From Mycolicibacterium sp. TY81 (GTDB taxonomy: Bacteria; Actinomycetota; Actinomycetes; Mycobacteriales; Mycobacteriaceae), in assembly GCF_018326285.1 (NCBI RefSeq), contig NZ_AP023362.1, positions 3,472,001-3,536,000 of the forward strand: a stretch of DNA of 64,000 nt, in the 5' to 3' direction. Position 1 is the first letter of the stretch. Each line of letters begins with the position of its first letter. Below, piece by piece: positions 19,102 to 29,779 of the stretch. Under the pieces are notes generated by a model. That model was given only the letters and a program-made list of their open reading frames with translations. It did no database searches and was not told the DNA's origin. A program made the translations under genes and the position numbers.

Positions 19102-19443
19102 ATGACTTACGTAATCGGACGAGAATGCGTTGATGTCACGGATATGTCGTGCGTGCAGGAGTGCCCGGCCGACTGCATCTACCAAGGCGATCGGGCGCTC
19201 TACATCAACCCGCGGGAATGTGTGGATTGCGGTGCCTGCAAGCTGGCTTGCCGAGTCGATGCGATCTACTACGACGCCGATCTGCCCGAAGACCAGCTCG
19301 CGTACCTCGCCGACAATGCCGCATTCTTCGATGAGGTACTCCCCGGACGCGACGTGCCCCTGGGCTCGCCCGGCGGCGCCAGTGCGATCGGTCGTGTCGG
19401 AGTGGACACCCCGCTGGTGTCGGCTCTACCCCTTCGGAGCTGA
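19102..19443 (+). CDS. fdxA: 7Fe ferredoxin FdxA
   Basis: A 113-aa ferredoxin. The N-terminal half has the 3Fe-4S/4Fe-4S ligands: C9, C17-V-Q-E-C21-P in the first, and C40-V-D-C-G-A-C-K-L-A-C-R in the second; the long C-terminal tail (LPGRDVPLGSPGGA) is typical of mycobacterial FdxA (Rv2007c, 114 aa). It is an electron carrier in the cytosol. The DosR box in front agrees with the family: fdxA is a dormancy-regulon gene in M. tuberculosis. Relative to Rv2007c it sits in a different neighbourhood. Confidence 0.92.
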   Translation: MTYVIGRECVDVTDMSCVQECPADCIYQGDRALYINPRECVDCGACKLACRVDAIYYDADLPEDQLAYLADNAAFFDEVLPGRDVPLGSPGGASAIGRVGVDTPLVSALPLRS

Positions 19444-19562
19444 GCCCGCCACACCATCGTCGATATCGCGGCCGCGACCCGCAGTGGTGCGCCTAGGCGG
19501 CGTGTCGCGGTTGCACCACGATCGGCGTGTCGCCGCTTCCTGGGACGTGTGCGATCTGAACC

Positions 19563-19618
19563 TGTCAGCATCGGCTGACACAGTCAGCACATGGTGACAA
19601 TGTCAGCCGAAGCTGACG
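19563..19618. repeat. two palindromes of TGTCAGC-N4-GCTGACA type
   Basis: TGTCAGC-ATCG-GCTGACA (19563-19580, 7-bp arms, perfect) and TGTCAGC-CGAA-GCTGACG (19601-19618, 6-bp arms) lie 20 nt apart, with another partial AGTCAGCA between. The same half-site in identical spacing looks like paired operators of a dimeric regulator. They lie between fdxA and the 3' end of xthA with no gene starting beside them. Confidence 0.55.
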
Positions 19619-19669
19619 ACTCCGGGCGCGGACTGTTGCAGGAGGCTGGTCACCGAACCGGCCGCCAGA

Positions 19670-20473
19670 TCAGCTGTACTCGACCGTCACCGGCGCGTGG
19701 TCCGACCAGCGCAGCGCGTACGCCGCGGCCCGTTCCACCCGCGCCGCAACGGCTTTGGGCGCCAGCTTGGCATTGGCCAGGTGGTAGTCGATGCGCCACC
19801 CGGCGTCGTTGTCGAACGCCTTGCCGCGCCACGACCACCAGCTGTACGGCCCGGCGACGTCCGGGTGCAGCTCACGCACCACGTCCGTCCAGCCGGAGGC
19901 CATCAATTCGGCCAGCCACTGCCGCTCACTCGGCAGGAACCCGGACTTCTTGACGTTGGCCTTCCACGCCTTCAGGTCCAGCTCCGTCGCGCAGATGTTC
20001 CAGTCGCCGCAGATCACCACATCGCGGCGCTTGCGGGTCAGCTCGGCCATGCGACCGGCGAGCGCCACCATGAAGCGCTCCTTCTCCACCTGCTTGTCGG
20101 TCTCGGCCTCACCGGTGGGCACATACACACTGGCGACCGTGACACCGTCGGTGTCGACCTCCACATACCGCCCGTGCGCGACGAATTCGCAGTCCGGACT
20201 GAGCCCGACCCGCACCGCGGTGATCGGCGCCCGCGACAACACCGCCACCCCGTTGCGGCCCTTGGCCGACGGTTCGGCCGACGCCAGCTGCCACCCCGCG
20301 TCGAGAGCAGGCGCCAGAGCCTGCGTCAGCTGCGTGTCGTCGGCCCGGGTCTCCTGCAGGCAGATGACGTCGGACCTGGTGTCCTTCAGCCACGGCAGCA
20401 GCCCGAGGTTCTCCGCCGAGCGCTCTTTGACCGCGGCGCGGATGCCATTGACGTTGATGGTGGTGACGATCAC
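19670..20473 (-). CDS. xthA: exodeoxyribonuclease III / AP endonuclease
   Basis: A 267-aa exonuclease III family enzyme for base-excision repair. Catalytic elements are all present: INVNGIRA at the start, LQETRADD (metal-binding Glu), VYVPTGE, GDWNICATELD (Asp/Asn), WWSWRG and the terminal R-I-D-Y and SDHAPV (catalytic Asp-His). GTG 20473 places INVNG at the usual position; the upstream extension overlaps the hairpin behind icd2. It counts as the XthA counterpart (Rv0427c). It is separated from icd2 by the terminator-like hairpin and so has its own promoter. Confidence 0.93.
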   Translation of the reverse strand: MIVTTINVNGIRAAVKERSAENLGLLPWLKDTRSDVICLQETRADDTQLTQALAPALDAGWQLASAEPSAKGRNGVAVLSRAPITAVRVGLSPDCEFVAHGRYVEVDTDGVTVASVYVPTGEAETDKQVEKERFMVALAGRMAELTRKRRDVVICGDWNICATELDLKAWKANVKKSGFLPSERQWLAELMASGWTDVVRELHPDVAGPYSWWSWRGKAFDNDAGWRIDYHLANAKLAPKAVAARVERAAAYALRWSDHAPVTVEYS

Positions 20474-20515
20474 GAAGCAGAACCTTAACGTCGGGGTACG
20501 ACAGGCCGGAAACGA

Positions 20516-20562
20516 CGAACGTGAGCTTGGGTGCCAAAAATCGACACCCAAGCTCACGTTCG
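20516..20562 (-). terminator. hairpin terminator behind isocitrate dehydrogenase gene
   Basis: Arms 20516-20533 and 20545-20562 are a perfect 18-bp inverted repeat with an 11-nt loop containing AAAAA. It begins 8 nt after the icd stop on the minus strand. There is no U-run, as is usual for mycobacterial hairpins. Similar CAAGCTCACG-type stems recur in mycobacterial genomes, so it may also be a dispersed repeat. Confidence 0.7.
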
Positions 20563-20569
20563 AGCGGAA

Positions 20570-22807
<2,238 letters not shown>

Positions 22808-23067
22808 GGTCACTCTCCCGGCGTCACGGACGGTACGTACGAAAATCTATGTCGAGTCCGGCGTCTGCACATGACTACCCCGTCGCACGACGGTTACGAA
22901 ACTACCGTGACCGGCGGGGCGAGTTTCCGGTGGTCCGGTCTGTCATGCACAGATCTGGATCGATACCGACAGGCTGCGCGAAGCGGACCGACGACGACAC
23001 GCCGTGTCCCGCCCACCGGACGGCACCAGCTAGCAGTTGCCCGGCCTCGTGAGTTACCCTCGAGTCC
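22808..23067. other. divergent promoter region between icd2 and the met operon, no gene
   Basis: About 260 bp with no supported gene. It should hold the icd2 promoter (minus) and the promoter that transcribes the riboswitch (plus). Short frames here have no ribosome site or homology. I could not pick out convincing -35/-10 hexamers. Confidence 0.6.
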
Positions 23068-23189
23068 GGTCATGAGTGCCAGCGTCAAGCCCCGGCTTGC
23101 TGGCCGGCAACCCTCCATCCGCGGTGGGGTGCCCCGGGAGACGACCAGGTTGAGCAGCCGTACATCGGCTGCGAGGCAAGCGCGGGTCC
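23068..23189 (+). promoter_or_regulatory. SAM-IV riboswitch
   Basis: The leader of metY has the SAM-IV order of conserved parts: GGTCATGAGTGCCAGCGTCA, the P2 stem with CCCCGGCTTGCTGGCCGGCAACC, the GGTGGGGTGCCCCGGG helix, GACCAGGTT closing P1, and a downstream pseudoknot hairpin AGCAGCCG...CGGCTGC followed by AAGCGCGGGTCC. The aptamer binds S-adenosylmethionine and turns off methionine synthesis genes in actinobacteria. It ends 119 nt before the metY start, leaving room for an expression platform. Confidence 0.9.
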
Positions 23190-23308
23190 GCCACCACGGA
23201 CCCGGATGACTGGGTGAGTGGAGGCTTCCTATGCGTCGCTGTCTGTGATTCGTGCGAGTTCGCGCACCCCTTCGTCGTACCTAAAAACTCACAGGAGACA
23301 CCCCTAAC

Positions 23309-24646
23309 ATGACCACTGAGGCCATCGACCCCACCGCGCGCTGGAGCTTCGAGACGAAGCAGATCCACGCAGGTCAGAGCCCCGATAGCGCGACCAATGC
23401 CCGGGCGCTGCCGATCTACCAGACGACGTCGTACACGTTCCGCGACACCGACCACGCCGCCGCCCTGTTCGGGCTGGCCGAGCCGGGCAACATCTACACC
23501 CGCATCATGAACCCGACCACCGATGTGGTCGAGCAGCGCGTCGCCGCTCTCGAGGGTGGCGTGGCCGCGCTGTTCCTGTCGTCCGGGCAGGCTGCCGCGA
23601 CCTTCGCGATCCTCAACATCGCCGGCACCGGCGACCACGTGGTGGCCTCGCCGCGGCTGTACGGCGGCACCTACAACCTGCTGCACTACACGCTGCCCAA
23701 GCTCGGCGTCGAGGTCAGCTTCGTGGCGGACCCCGACGACCTCGACTCGTGGCGCGCCGCCGTCCGGCCGAACACCAAGGCGTTCTTCGCGGAGACCATC
23801 TCCAACCCGAAGATCGACATCCTGGACATCCCGGGTGTCTCGGGCGTCGCCCACGACAACGGCGTGCCACTGATCGTCGACAACACCGTCGCCACCCCGT
23901 ACCTGATCCAGCCGCTGGCCCACGGCGCCGACATCGTCGTGCACTCGGCCACCAAGTACCTGGGCGGGCACGGCTCGGCGATCGCCGGCGTCATCGTCGA
24001 CGGTGGCACCTTCGACTGGACCAACGGCAAGTTCCCCGGGTTCACCGAGCCCGACCCGAGCTACCACGGTGTGGTGTTCGCCGACCTGGGCGCACCGGCC
24101 TACGCGCTCAAGGCGCGCGTGCAGTTGCTGCGTGATCTGGGCAGCGCCGCCGCCCCCTTCAACTCCTTCCTCATCGCGCAGGGATTGGAAACGCTGTCTC
24201 TGCGCGTTGAACGCCATGTGTCCAACGCGCAGAAGGTCGCCGAGTACCTCGAGGGCCGCCCGGACGTGCTCTCGGTGAACTACGCCGGCCTGCCGTCGTC
24301 CCCGTGGTACGAGCTGGGCCGCAAGCTGGCCCCCAAGGGCACCGGTGCGGTGCTGTCGTTCGAACTGACCGGCGGTGTCGAGGCGGGCAAGGCGTTCGTG
24401 AACGCGCTGACCCTGCACAGCCACGTCGCCAACATCGGTGATGTCCGCTCGCTGGTGATCCACCCCGCGTCGACCACGCACCAGCAGCTGACCGCCGACG
24501 AGCAGCTGGCCTCCGGAGTCACCCCGGGCCTGGTGCGGCTGGCTGTCGGCATCGAGGGCATCGAAGACATCCTCGCCGACCTGGAGCAGGGCTTCGCTGC
24601 TGCTGGATCGGTGGGGGGTGCCGACCGAAAGGCGGCCTTGGTGTGA
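23309..24646 (+). CDS. metY: O-acetylhomoserine aminocarboxypropyltransferase (sulfhydrylase)
   Basis: A 445-aa PLP enzyme converting O-acetylhomoserine and sulfide to homocysteine. The PLP lysine is in [11 protein letters not shown]; the opening ([15 protein letters not shown]) and the long form with the insert [22 protein letters not shown] are MetY rather than MetB traits. It is called metC (Rv3340) in M. tuberculosis. It is first after the SAM-IV riboswitch and overlaps metX by 4 nt (GTGA). ATG 23309 follows ACAGGAGA. Confidence 0.95.
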   Translation: MTTEAIDPTARWSFETKQIHAGQSPDSATNARALPIYQTTSYTFRDTDHAAALFGLAEPGNIYTRIMNPTTDVVEQRVAALEGGVAALFLSSGQAAATFAILNIAGTGDHVVASPRLYGGTYNLLHYTLPKLGVEVSFVADPDDLDSWRAAVRPNTKAFFAETISNPKIDILDIPGVSGVAHDNGVPLIVDNTVATPYLIQPLAHGADIVVHSATKYLGGHGSAIAGVIVDGGTFDWTNGKFPGFTEPDPSYHGVVFADLGAPAYALKARVQLLRDLGSAAAPFNSFLIAQGLETLSLRVERHVSNAQKVAEYLEGRPDVLSVNYAGLPSSPWYELGRKLAPKGTGAVLSFELTGGVEAGKAFVNALTLHSHVANIGDVRSLVIHPASTTHQQLTADEQLASGVTPGLVRLAVGIEGIEDILADLEQGFAAAGSVGGADRKAALV

Positions 24647-25782
24647 CGATTATCGACGTGCCCGTGTCTGACATCTCCGCAGCGCCGCTGCTGCCTGCCG
24701 AAGGCGAGACCGGTGTGGTGAACATCGGCTCGCTGACGCTGGAGAGCGGCATCGTGCTGCCCGACGTGTCCATCGCGGTGCAGCGCTGGGGTGAGCTGTC
24801 CCCCGCCGCCGACAACGTCGTGATGGTGCTGCACGCGCTGACCGGTGACTCCCACGTCACCGGGCCGGCCGGGCCGGACCATCCGACGGGCGGCTGGTGG
24901 GACGGCGTCGCCGGTCCCGGTGCCCCGATCGACACGGACCGCTGGTGCGCCATCGCCACCAACGTGCTCGGCGGCTGCCGCGGCTCGACGGGTCCCAGCT
25001 CGCTCGCTCCCGATGGAAAGCCCTGGGGCTCAAGGTTTCCCACCATCACCGTGCGCGACCAGGTGAACGCCGACCTGGCGGCGCTGGCCGCCCTCGGCAT
25101 CACCCAGGTGGCCGCGGTCGTCGGTGGCTCGATGGGCGGCGCGCGGGCGCTGGAATGGCTTGTGGGACACCCCGACACGGTGCGGGCCGGGCTGGTGCTG
25201 GCGGTCGGCGCCCGGGCCACCGCCGACCAGATCGGCACGCAGTGCGCGCAGGTCGCGGCCATCAAGGCCGACCCGAACTGGGCCGGCGGCGACTACTACC
25301 TGACGGGACTCACCCCGGACGACGGCATCCAGATCGCCCGCCGGTTCGCGCACCTGACGTACCGCGGCGAGAAGGAACTCGACGACCGGTTCCGCAACAC
25401 CGCGCAGAACCACGAAAAGAGTTCCAGCGACGGCCTTTACGCGGTCGAGAGCTACCTGGAGTACCAGGGCCGCAAGCTGGCCGCACGGTTCGATGCGGGC
25501 ACGTATGTGGCACTGACGGATGCGCTGAGCAGTCACGATGTCGGGCGCGGACGCGGCGGGGTCGCGGCGGCCCTGCGGTCCTGTCCGGTGCCGGTGATCG
25601 TCGGCGGCATCACGTCCGACCGGCTGTATCCCATTCGGCTGCAGGAGGAACTGGCCACGCTGTTGCCGGGTTGCCCGGGCCTCGAGGTCATCGAGTCCGA
25701 CTACGGCCACGACGGTTTCCTGGTCGAGACCGACAAGGTGGGCCTGCTGATCCGCCAGACCCTGGACTTGGCGTCCCGGTGA
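24643..25782 (+). CDS. metX: homoserine O-acetyltransferase
   Basis: A 379-aa alpha/beta-hydrolase-fold acyltransferase using acetyl-CoA. The nucleophile elbow is GGSMGG; other family blocks are [24 protein letters not shown] and the C-terminal [10 protein letters not shown] with the catalytic His. It activates homoserine for MetY, its translational partner; both start/stop junctions overlap. It matches metA (Rv3341) by position. Starts with GTG. Confidence 0.95.
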   Translation: MTIIDVPVSDISAAPLLPAEGETGVVNIGSLTLESGIVLPDVSIAVQRWGELSPAADNVVMVLHALTGDSHVTGPAGPDHPTGGWWDGVAGPGAPIDTDRWCAIATNVLGGCRGSTGPSSLAPDGKPWGSRFPTITVRDQVNADLAALAALGITQVAAVVGGSMGGARALEWLVGHPDTVRAGLVLAVGARATADQIGTQCAQVAAIKADPNWAGGDYYLTGLTPDDGIQIARRFAHLTYRGEKELDDRFRNTAQNHEKSSSDGLYAVESYLEYQGRKLAARFDAGTYVALTDALSSHDVGRGRGGVAAALRSCPVPVIVGGITSDRLYPIRLQEELATLLPGCPGLEVIESDYGHDGFLVETDKVGLLIRQTLDLASR

Positions 25783-26495
25783 CGGGCGAACGCTCGCTGT
25801 CCTTCGGGGAGCAGGCCGCCGCGTACGAACGCGGACGGCCGTCCTATCCGCCGGAGTCCATCAATTGGTTGCTGCCCGCGGGGTCCGTCGATGTCCTCGA
25901 CCTCGGCGCCGGTACCGGCAAGCTGACCGTCCGGCTGGCCGAGCGCGGCCTGGCGGTCACTGCCGTCGACCCGATCCCCGAGATGCTCGAGGTACTCAGC
26001 GGGTCGTTGCCGTCGGTGCCGGCGCTGCTCGGCACGGCCGAGGAAATCCCGTTGCCGGACAACAGTGTCGACGCGGTCCTGGTGGCGCAGGCCTGGCACT
26101 GGTTCGACCCGGAACGGGCCGCGGCTGAAGTGGCACGGGTGCTGCGACCGGGCGGCCGGCTGGGTCTGGTCTGGAACATCCGCGACGAGCGGCTGGGCTG
26201 GGTCAAGGAGTTGAACCGCATCATCGGCTGCGAGCACGACCCGTCTGCCGACTCCCTGTGCGGCGACTTCACCGACATCGAGACCCACCGCTTCGAGTGG
26301 ACGAGTTACCTTACGCCGCAAGCGCTTCTGGACCTCGTCGCGTCCCGGAGCTACTGCATCACCTCGCCCGCCGACGTACGCCGCAAGGTGCTGGGCGAGG
26401 TACGCGAGCTGCTCAGCACGCATCCGGCGCTGGCCAGCAGCACCGGATTGGCGTTGCCGTACGTCACGCACTGCGTGCGGGCGACGCTGGCCTAG
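25779..26495 (+). CDS. class I SAM-dependent methyltransferase
   Basis: A 238-aa methyltransferase: motif [13 protein letters not shown], an acidic end of strand beta2 ([12 protein letters not shown]), motif II/III ([37 protein letters not shown]). The F-D-x-x-A-x-x-Y-E-x-x-R-P-x-Y-P opening matches many fungal and bacterial trans-aconitate-like or ubiquinone-type methyltransferases of unknown substrate. It counts as Rv3342, also just after metA. GTG 25779 overlaps the metX stop, so it responds to the same riboswitch, which suggests a role linked to SAM supply. Confidence 0.85.
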   Translation: MTGERSLSFGEQAAAYERGRPSYPPESINWLLPAGSVDVLDLGAGTGKLTVRLAERGLAVTAVDPIPEMLEVLSGSLPSVPALLGTAEEIPLPDNSVDAVLVAQAWHWFDPERAAAEVARVLRPGGRLGLVWNIRDERLGWVKELNRIIGCEHDPSADSLCGDFTDIETHRFEWTSYLTPQALLDLVASRSYCITSPADVRRKVLGEVRELLSTHPALASSTGLALPYVTHCVRATLA

Positions 26496-27001
26496 GCGCC
26501 CGGTTCACCGGGAGCCAGAAAACCTCCGATCACCGCGGTGCCCGGGCCGACGCGCGCACCAGGCCCGGGTACCGCGGTCGTCGACAGCGCCCCGAGTTCC
26601 CCGCCGCATTCGGCACAGACGGCCTTTGCCGTTGTGACACAGCCGCATTCATCGTGAACCAGCAGCGCCGGGGGCCCGCCCTCGCCGGCCGTCCACTTGT
26701 CACCCCACGCGAGCAGGGTCGCGATCACCGGATAGAGGTCGCGTCCCTTGTCGGTGAGGACGTACTCGAAACGCGGAGGCGCACTTTGGTATTGGCGCCG
26801 TGTCACGATCGCGTGGCGCTCCAGGTCCTCCAACCGCGCGGCCAGCACGTTCGATGCGATGCCGAGATCACGACGGATGTCTTCGAACCGGGCCATCCCC
26901 GCGAACAGGTCCCGCAGCACCAGGGCCGTCCACCGTGGGCCCACGATGTCGAGCGTCCGCGCGATCGAGCAGGAGATGTCGCCGAAGGACTGTTTGGACA
27001 C
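26492..27001 (-). CDS. HxlR-type transcriptional regulator with zinc-like C-terminal tail
   Basis: A 169-aa winged-helix protein: CSIARTLDIVGPRWTALVLRDLF at the start and RFEDIRRDLGIASNVLAARLEDLERHAIV then the wing are the HxlR pattern; C-terminal extension carries HDECGCVTTAKAVCAECGG, a possible zinc ribbon. I start at GTG 27001 because the 9-bp-arm palindrome lies just upstream; ATG 27019 and TTG 27031 are in frame but fall in it. It is divergent from the SnoaL-like gene and ends 4 nt inside the methyltransferase stop. Confidence 0.8.
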   Translation of the reverse strand: MSKQSFGDISCSIARTLDIVGPRWTALVLRDLFAGMARFEDIRRDLGIASNVLAARLEDLERHAIVTRRQYQSAPPRFEYVLTDKGRDLYPVIATLLAWGDKWTAGEGGPPALLVHDECGCVTTAKAVCAECGGELGALSTTAVPGPGARVGPGTAVIGGFLAPGEPGA

Positions 27002-27013
27002 TGCACAAGCGTA

Positions 27014-27036
27014 GTCCATTGCTTTCTGCAATGGAC
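27014..27036. promoter_or_regulatory. perfect palindrome, probable HxlR operator
   Basis: GTCCATTGC-TTTCT-GCAATGGAC, perfect 9-bp arms around 5 nt, in the 82 nt between the divergent hxlR-type gene and the SnoaL-like gene. Arm length and position strongly suggest the regulator's own site. Confidence 0.75.
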
Positions 27037-27083
27037 TCTGAATGAGTGGGTTGCAAATAACAAGTGACGCTCAGGGGGTCCTG

Positions 27084-27503
27084 ATGACGACAAGCACAGA
27101 TTCCGTCGCGACGTTGTGCGCGGCCACCCGCAGCGGTGACGTCGACCGGTTCATCGCCGCACTCGCACCCGACGCCGAGCTGATCTCCCCGCTGTCCGGG
27201 CGCATGGTGTTCCGCGGCCGCGACGACCTCCGGGTGCTCCTGACCGCGGTATATGCCGGGATGCGAAACCTGGAGTGGGAGAACGTCATCGGTGACGGAC
27301 CCACGCGCGTCGCGGTGAGTCGCGGGCGCATCGCGAGACTGACCATCACCGATGCCCTGGTGTTCGAACTCGACGATGCGGGGTTGATCCGGCGGCTGCG
27401 ACCGCACCTGCGGCCGTGGCTTGCGGTGACGGTCTTCGCCCTGCTGCTCGGCCCCAGGCTCGCCGCCCACCCCGGCGTCGCACGCCGGGCGCTCAGGCGC
27501 TGA
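27084..27503 (+). CDS. SnoaL-like (NTF2-fold) protein
   Basis: A 139-aa small alpha+beta barrel protein: VATLCAATRSGDVDRFIAALAPDAELISPLSGRMVFRGRDDLRVLL is the NTF2/SnoaL opening, and a hydrophobic segment follows (VTVFALLLGPRLAA) at the end. Such proteins bind or isomerise small hydrophobic molecules. ATG 27084 is preceded by AGGGGG; an earlier frame start at 27042 has no ribosome site. It is divergent from HxlR and shares the palindrome. It ends 11 nt inside the convergent monooxygenase gene. Confidence 0.7.
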   Translation: MTTSTDSVATLCAATRSGDVDRFIAALAPDAELISPLSGRMVFRGRDDLRVLLTAVYAGMRNLEWENVIGDGPTRVAVSRGRIARLTITDALVFELDDAGLIRRLRPHLRPWLAVTVFALLLGPRLAAHPGVARRALRR

Positions 27504-29019
27504 TCTCGGCCGGACCGAACCAGCGCGCCAGTGCGGCCCGCAGGTGCTCCGCGTCTTCGGCCCCGAAAGTGTCTGCCGCCCAAGCGACATAACCGTCGGG
27601 CCGGATCAGCATGGCGGCAGGCCCGTCCGCCATGGCGGCTTCCACCGTGTCGACACGGCGCTCCCACGGTGCGACGACGGCGGCCACCGCACCGCCGGAC
27701 AGGTCGAGGACCACGCCCCGTCCGCTGTGCAGCAGGTCGGTGAGCCGGCGCCCGTCGTCCAGCGTCTCGTCCGGCACCATGAATCCGGTGAGGCGGTGGG
27801 TGGTGCCGCCCATCTCGTAGCGCACGTCGGCCCCCGCCAGTAGTCCGGCCATATGTGCGGTGGCGTCGGGCAGCTGGAAGAGTTCACCGAGAAGCGTGCG
27901 CAGGGCGCGCACCTCGGGTCCGGGCGCGGTGAGCGCGATCTGCGCCAGAGAGTGCATCATGACGCGCTCGCCGACCGGATAACGCTCGGACTCATACGTG
28001 TCGATCAATTCCTCCGGTGCCCAGCCGTTGATGACGGCAGCCAGCTTCCAGCCCAGATTCAGGGTGTCCTGCAGACCGAGATTGAGCCCCGGACCACCCA
28101 TCGCCGAATGCACGTGTGCGGCATCACCGATCAGCAGAATGCGGCCGGCCCGGTACGCATCTGCCTGCCGGGTGTTCTGGCCGTCGATGCGGCGCATCGC
28201 GAACGGACCCGGCCCGGCCGGCGGTTCGAACGGCACGTCGACCCCGAGTACCCGGTGCAGGCTCTGCCGGAGTTCGTCGTACGTCAACTCCCCCGGTGCG
28301 TCATCGGGCAGCGAACCGAACTCGAGGGTGCCCAGCATCGGCGGATCGCCGTGCGCCTCGAAGTACATCACCATGCCGGTGTCGTACCGGTTGTGTCCGA
28401 AGGGAATTCGCCCGAATCCGGGAACATCGAATTCGCCGTTCGGAGTACGGAACTCGTCGGCGACGTGCACATGTGCCAACCGGGCCACCGTCGGTGACGT
28501 GTGCCCGGGGAACCCGATACCCGACTGCTTGCGGACGACACTCCGGCCGCCGTCGGCTCCCACCAGCCAATCGGCGTGCAGCACATAGGCGCCGTCAGGC
28601 CCGGCCACATCAACGGTGACGCCGTCAGGTCCAGCCGACAGCGCCGTCACGGTATGCCCCCACCGCACCTCGACGCCGAGAACCTGGGCCCGCTCATACA
28701 GCAGTTGGACCAACCGGGGCTGCTTCATCAGGACTGCGTGCATCGGGTTGTCCTCGACGCCAACGAAGTTCAGCGGCAGGCCGGCGAAAATCCAGCCGTA
28801 GGCAGGTCCGGGCGGGTTGGGATCGCCCGTGAAGGCCTGGTAGAGACCGCGCATGTCGAGCTGCCGGATCACTTGCCCGACAAGGCCGTTCGCCTTGGGC
28901 TCGTCGCCAGGGCCGGGCAGTGCATCGAGGATGACCGGTTTGATCCCGGCGAGGGCGAGTTCGCAGGCCATCATCAGGCCGTTGGGTCCGGCGCCGGAGA
29001 TCACGACGTCAGCGGGCAT
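27493..29019 (-). CDS. FAD-dependent aromatic-type monooxygenase (PHBH fold)
   Basis: A 508-aa group A flavin monooxygenase. The FAD fingerprint GAGPNG is at residues 8-13, the DG motif (GADGGRSVVRKQSGI) is central, and the GD motif is GRILLIGDAAHVHSAMGGPGLNLGLQD. The C-terminal thioredoxin-like domain is present (LLGELF... to the end), as in polyketide hydroxylases such as RdmE/PgaE and in mycobacterial Rv1751/Rv0575c-like proteins; these act on polycyclic aromatics or antibiotics. ATG 29019 follows AAGGAG by 5 nt. Translationally coupled with the TetR gene upstream (TetR stop at 29022). Confidence 0.88.
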   Translation of the reverse strand: MPADVVISGAGPNGLMMACELALAGIKPVILDALPGPGDEPKANGLVGQVIRQLDMRGLYQAFTGDPNPPGPAYGWIFAGLPLNFVGVEDNPMHAVLMKQPRLVQLLYERAQVLGVEVRWGHTVTALSAGPDGVTVDVAGPDGAYVLHADWLVGADGGRSVVRKQSGIGFPGHTSPTVARLAHVHVADEFRTPNGEFDVPGFGRIPFGHNRYDTGMVMYFEAHGDPPMLGTLEFGSLPDDAPGELTYDELRQSLHRVLGVDVPFEPPAGPGPFAMRRIDGQNTRQADAYRAGRILLIGDAAHVHSAMGGPGLNLGLQDTLNLGWKLAAVINGWAPEELIDTYESERYPVGERVMMHSLAQIALTAPGPEVRALRTLLGELFQLPDATAHMAGLLAGADVRYEMGGTTHRLTGFMVPDETLDDGRRLTDLLHSGRGVVLDLSGGAVAAVVAPWERRVDTVEAAMADGPAAMLIRPDGYVAWAADTFGAEDAEHLRAALARWFGPAEISA

Positions 29020-29021
29020 GG

Positions 29022-29657
29022 TCACTCCTTCGTTCTGTTCGGTTCGGGCAGCCCGGCGATGACCGCATCGAAACCCGCGCGCATCAGGCCGGTGATGGCC
29101 ACCGGCGGGTCGGCGTTCACGTACGCCTCCATCGCGGTGTCCCCGATGGCGCGCACCACGGCCGCCACCAGTCGCGGGTACATGTCGTCAGGACCGAGGC
29201 CGGTCCGCTCGGCGATGGCCGATACCCAGTCTTCGTAGAGATCGTGCGGTACCGCGTTACGAACCTCGGTGCGCATCAGGAGTTTTCGGACCTCGGCGAG
29301 CTCGCGGCGGTCGGGGACGACGTCGGCACCGGTGATGTCGGCCATCTCCTGCTCGAGCGTTCCCGTCACCGCCCCGACGATCGATGTCCACAGCGGTTCA
29401 TCGGCGGGCCGCGATCGGAACACCGCGACGCTGCGTCGCATGCGCTCGGCGATGCGATAGGCCAGCGCCTCGTACTTGCCGGTGAAGTAGTTGTTGAACG
29501 TCCGCAACGACACGCCGGCCAGCGCGGCGATCTCCTCACGGGTGACGGCGTCGAGCCCACCACGATCGAACGCCAATTGCAGCGCGGCATCACTCAGCGC
29601 CCGGCGGGTGTCGAGCTTCTTGCGTTCGCGCAGACCAGATGCAGCTGATTCGGGCAT
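29022..29657 (-). CDS. TetR-family regulator of the FAD monooxygenase
   Basis: A 211-aa TetR protein: the helix-turn-helix is RRALSDAALQLAFDRGGLDAVTREEIAALAGVSLRTFNNYFTGKYEAL. The C-terminal ligand domain (MFT-regulator-like ACP-type architecture) ends with FDAVIAGL. ATG 29657 gives a normal start, and the palindrome at 29696-29712 lies 39 nt upstream. It is the first gene of the operon with the monooxygenase, so a self-repressed substrate-inducible switch is likely. Confidence 0.88.
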   Translation of the reverse strand: MPESAASGLRERKKLDTRRALSDAALQLAFDRGGLDAVTREEIAALAGVSLRTFNNYFTGKYEALAYRIAERMRRSVAVFRSRPADEPLWTSIVGAVTGTLEQEMADITGADVVPDRRELAEVRKLLMRTEVRNAVPHDLYEDWVSAIAERTGLGPDDMYPRLVAAVVRAIGDTAMEAYVNADPPVAITGLMRAGFDAVIAGLPEPNRTKE

Positions 29658-29687
29658 GCCGCCAACCCTAACGATAATTTTGCACAT

Positions 29688-29712
29688 TGGGCAAGATTGC
29701 CTAACGGGCAAT
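29688..29712. promoter_or_regulatory. probable TetR operator region
   Basis: The sequence holds GGGCAA at 29689-29694 and ATTGCC-TAACG-GGCAAT (29696-29712, 6-bp arms), in front of the tetR-monooxygenase operon. The repeated half-site suggests one or two overlapping operators. Confidence 0.55.
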
Positions 29713-29726
29713 TTCCTGTGAATATG

Positions 29727-29755
29727 ACTGACTAACGTCATTGACTCAGGTCAGT
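29727..29755. promoter_or_regulatory. possible operator of the NorQD-like cassette
   Basis: ACTGAC and GTCAGT form an inverted repeat at the two ends of this stretch, with GTCATTGACT in the middle. It lies 25 nt before the second tetR gene. Arms are short; it is a candidate, not a firm site. Confidence 0.45.
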
Positions 29756-29779
29756 AAACCGGGTACAACTTGAGCCACC

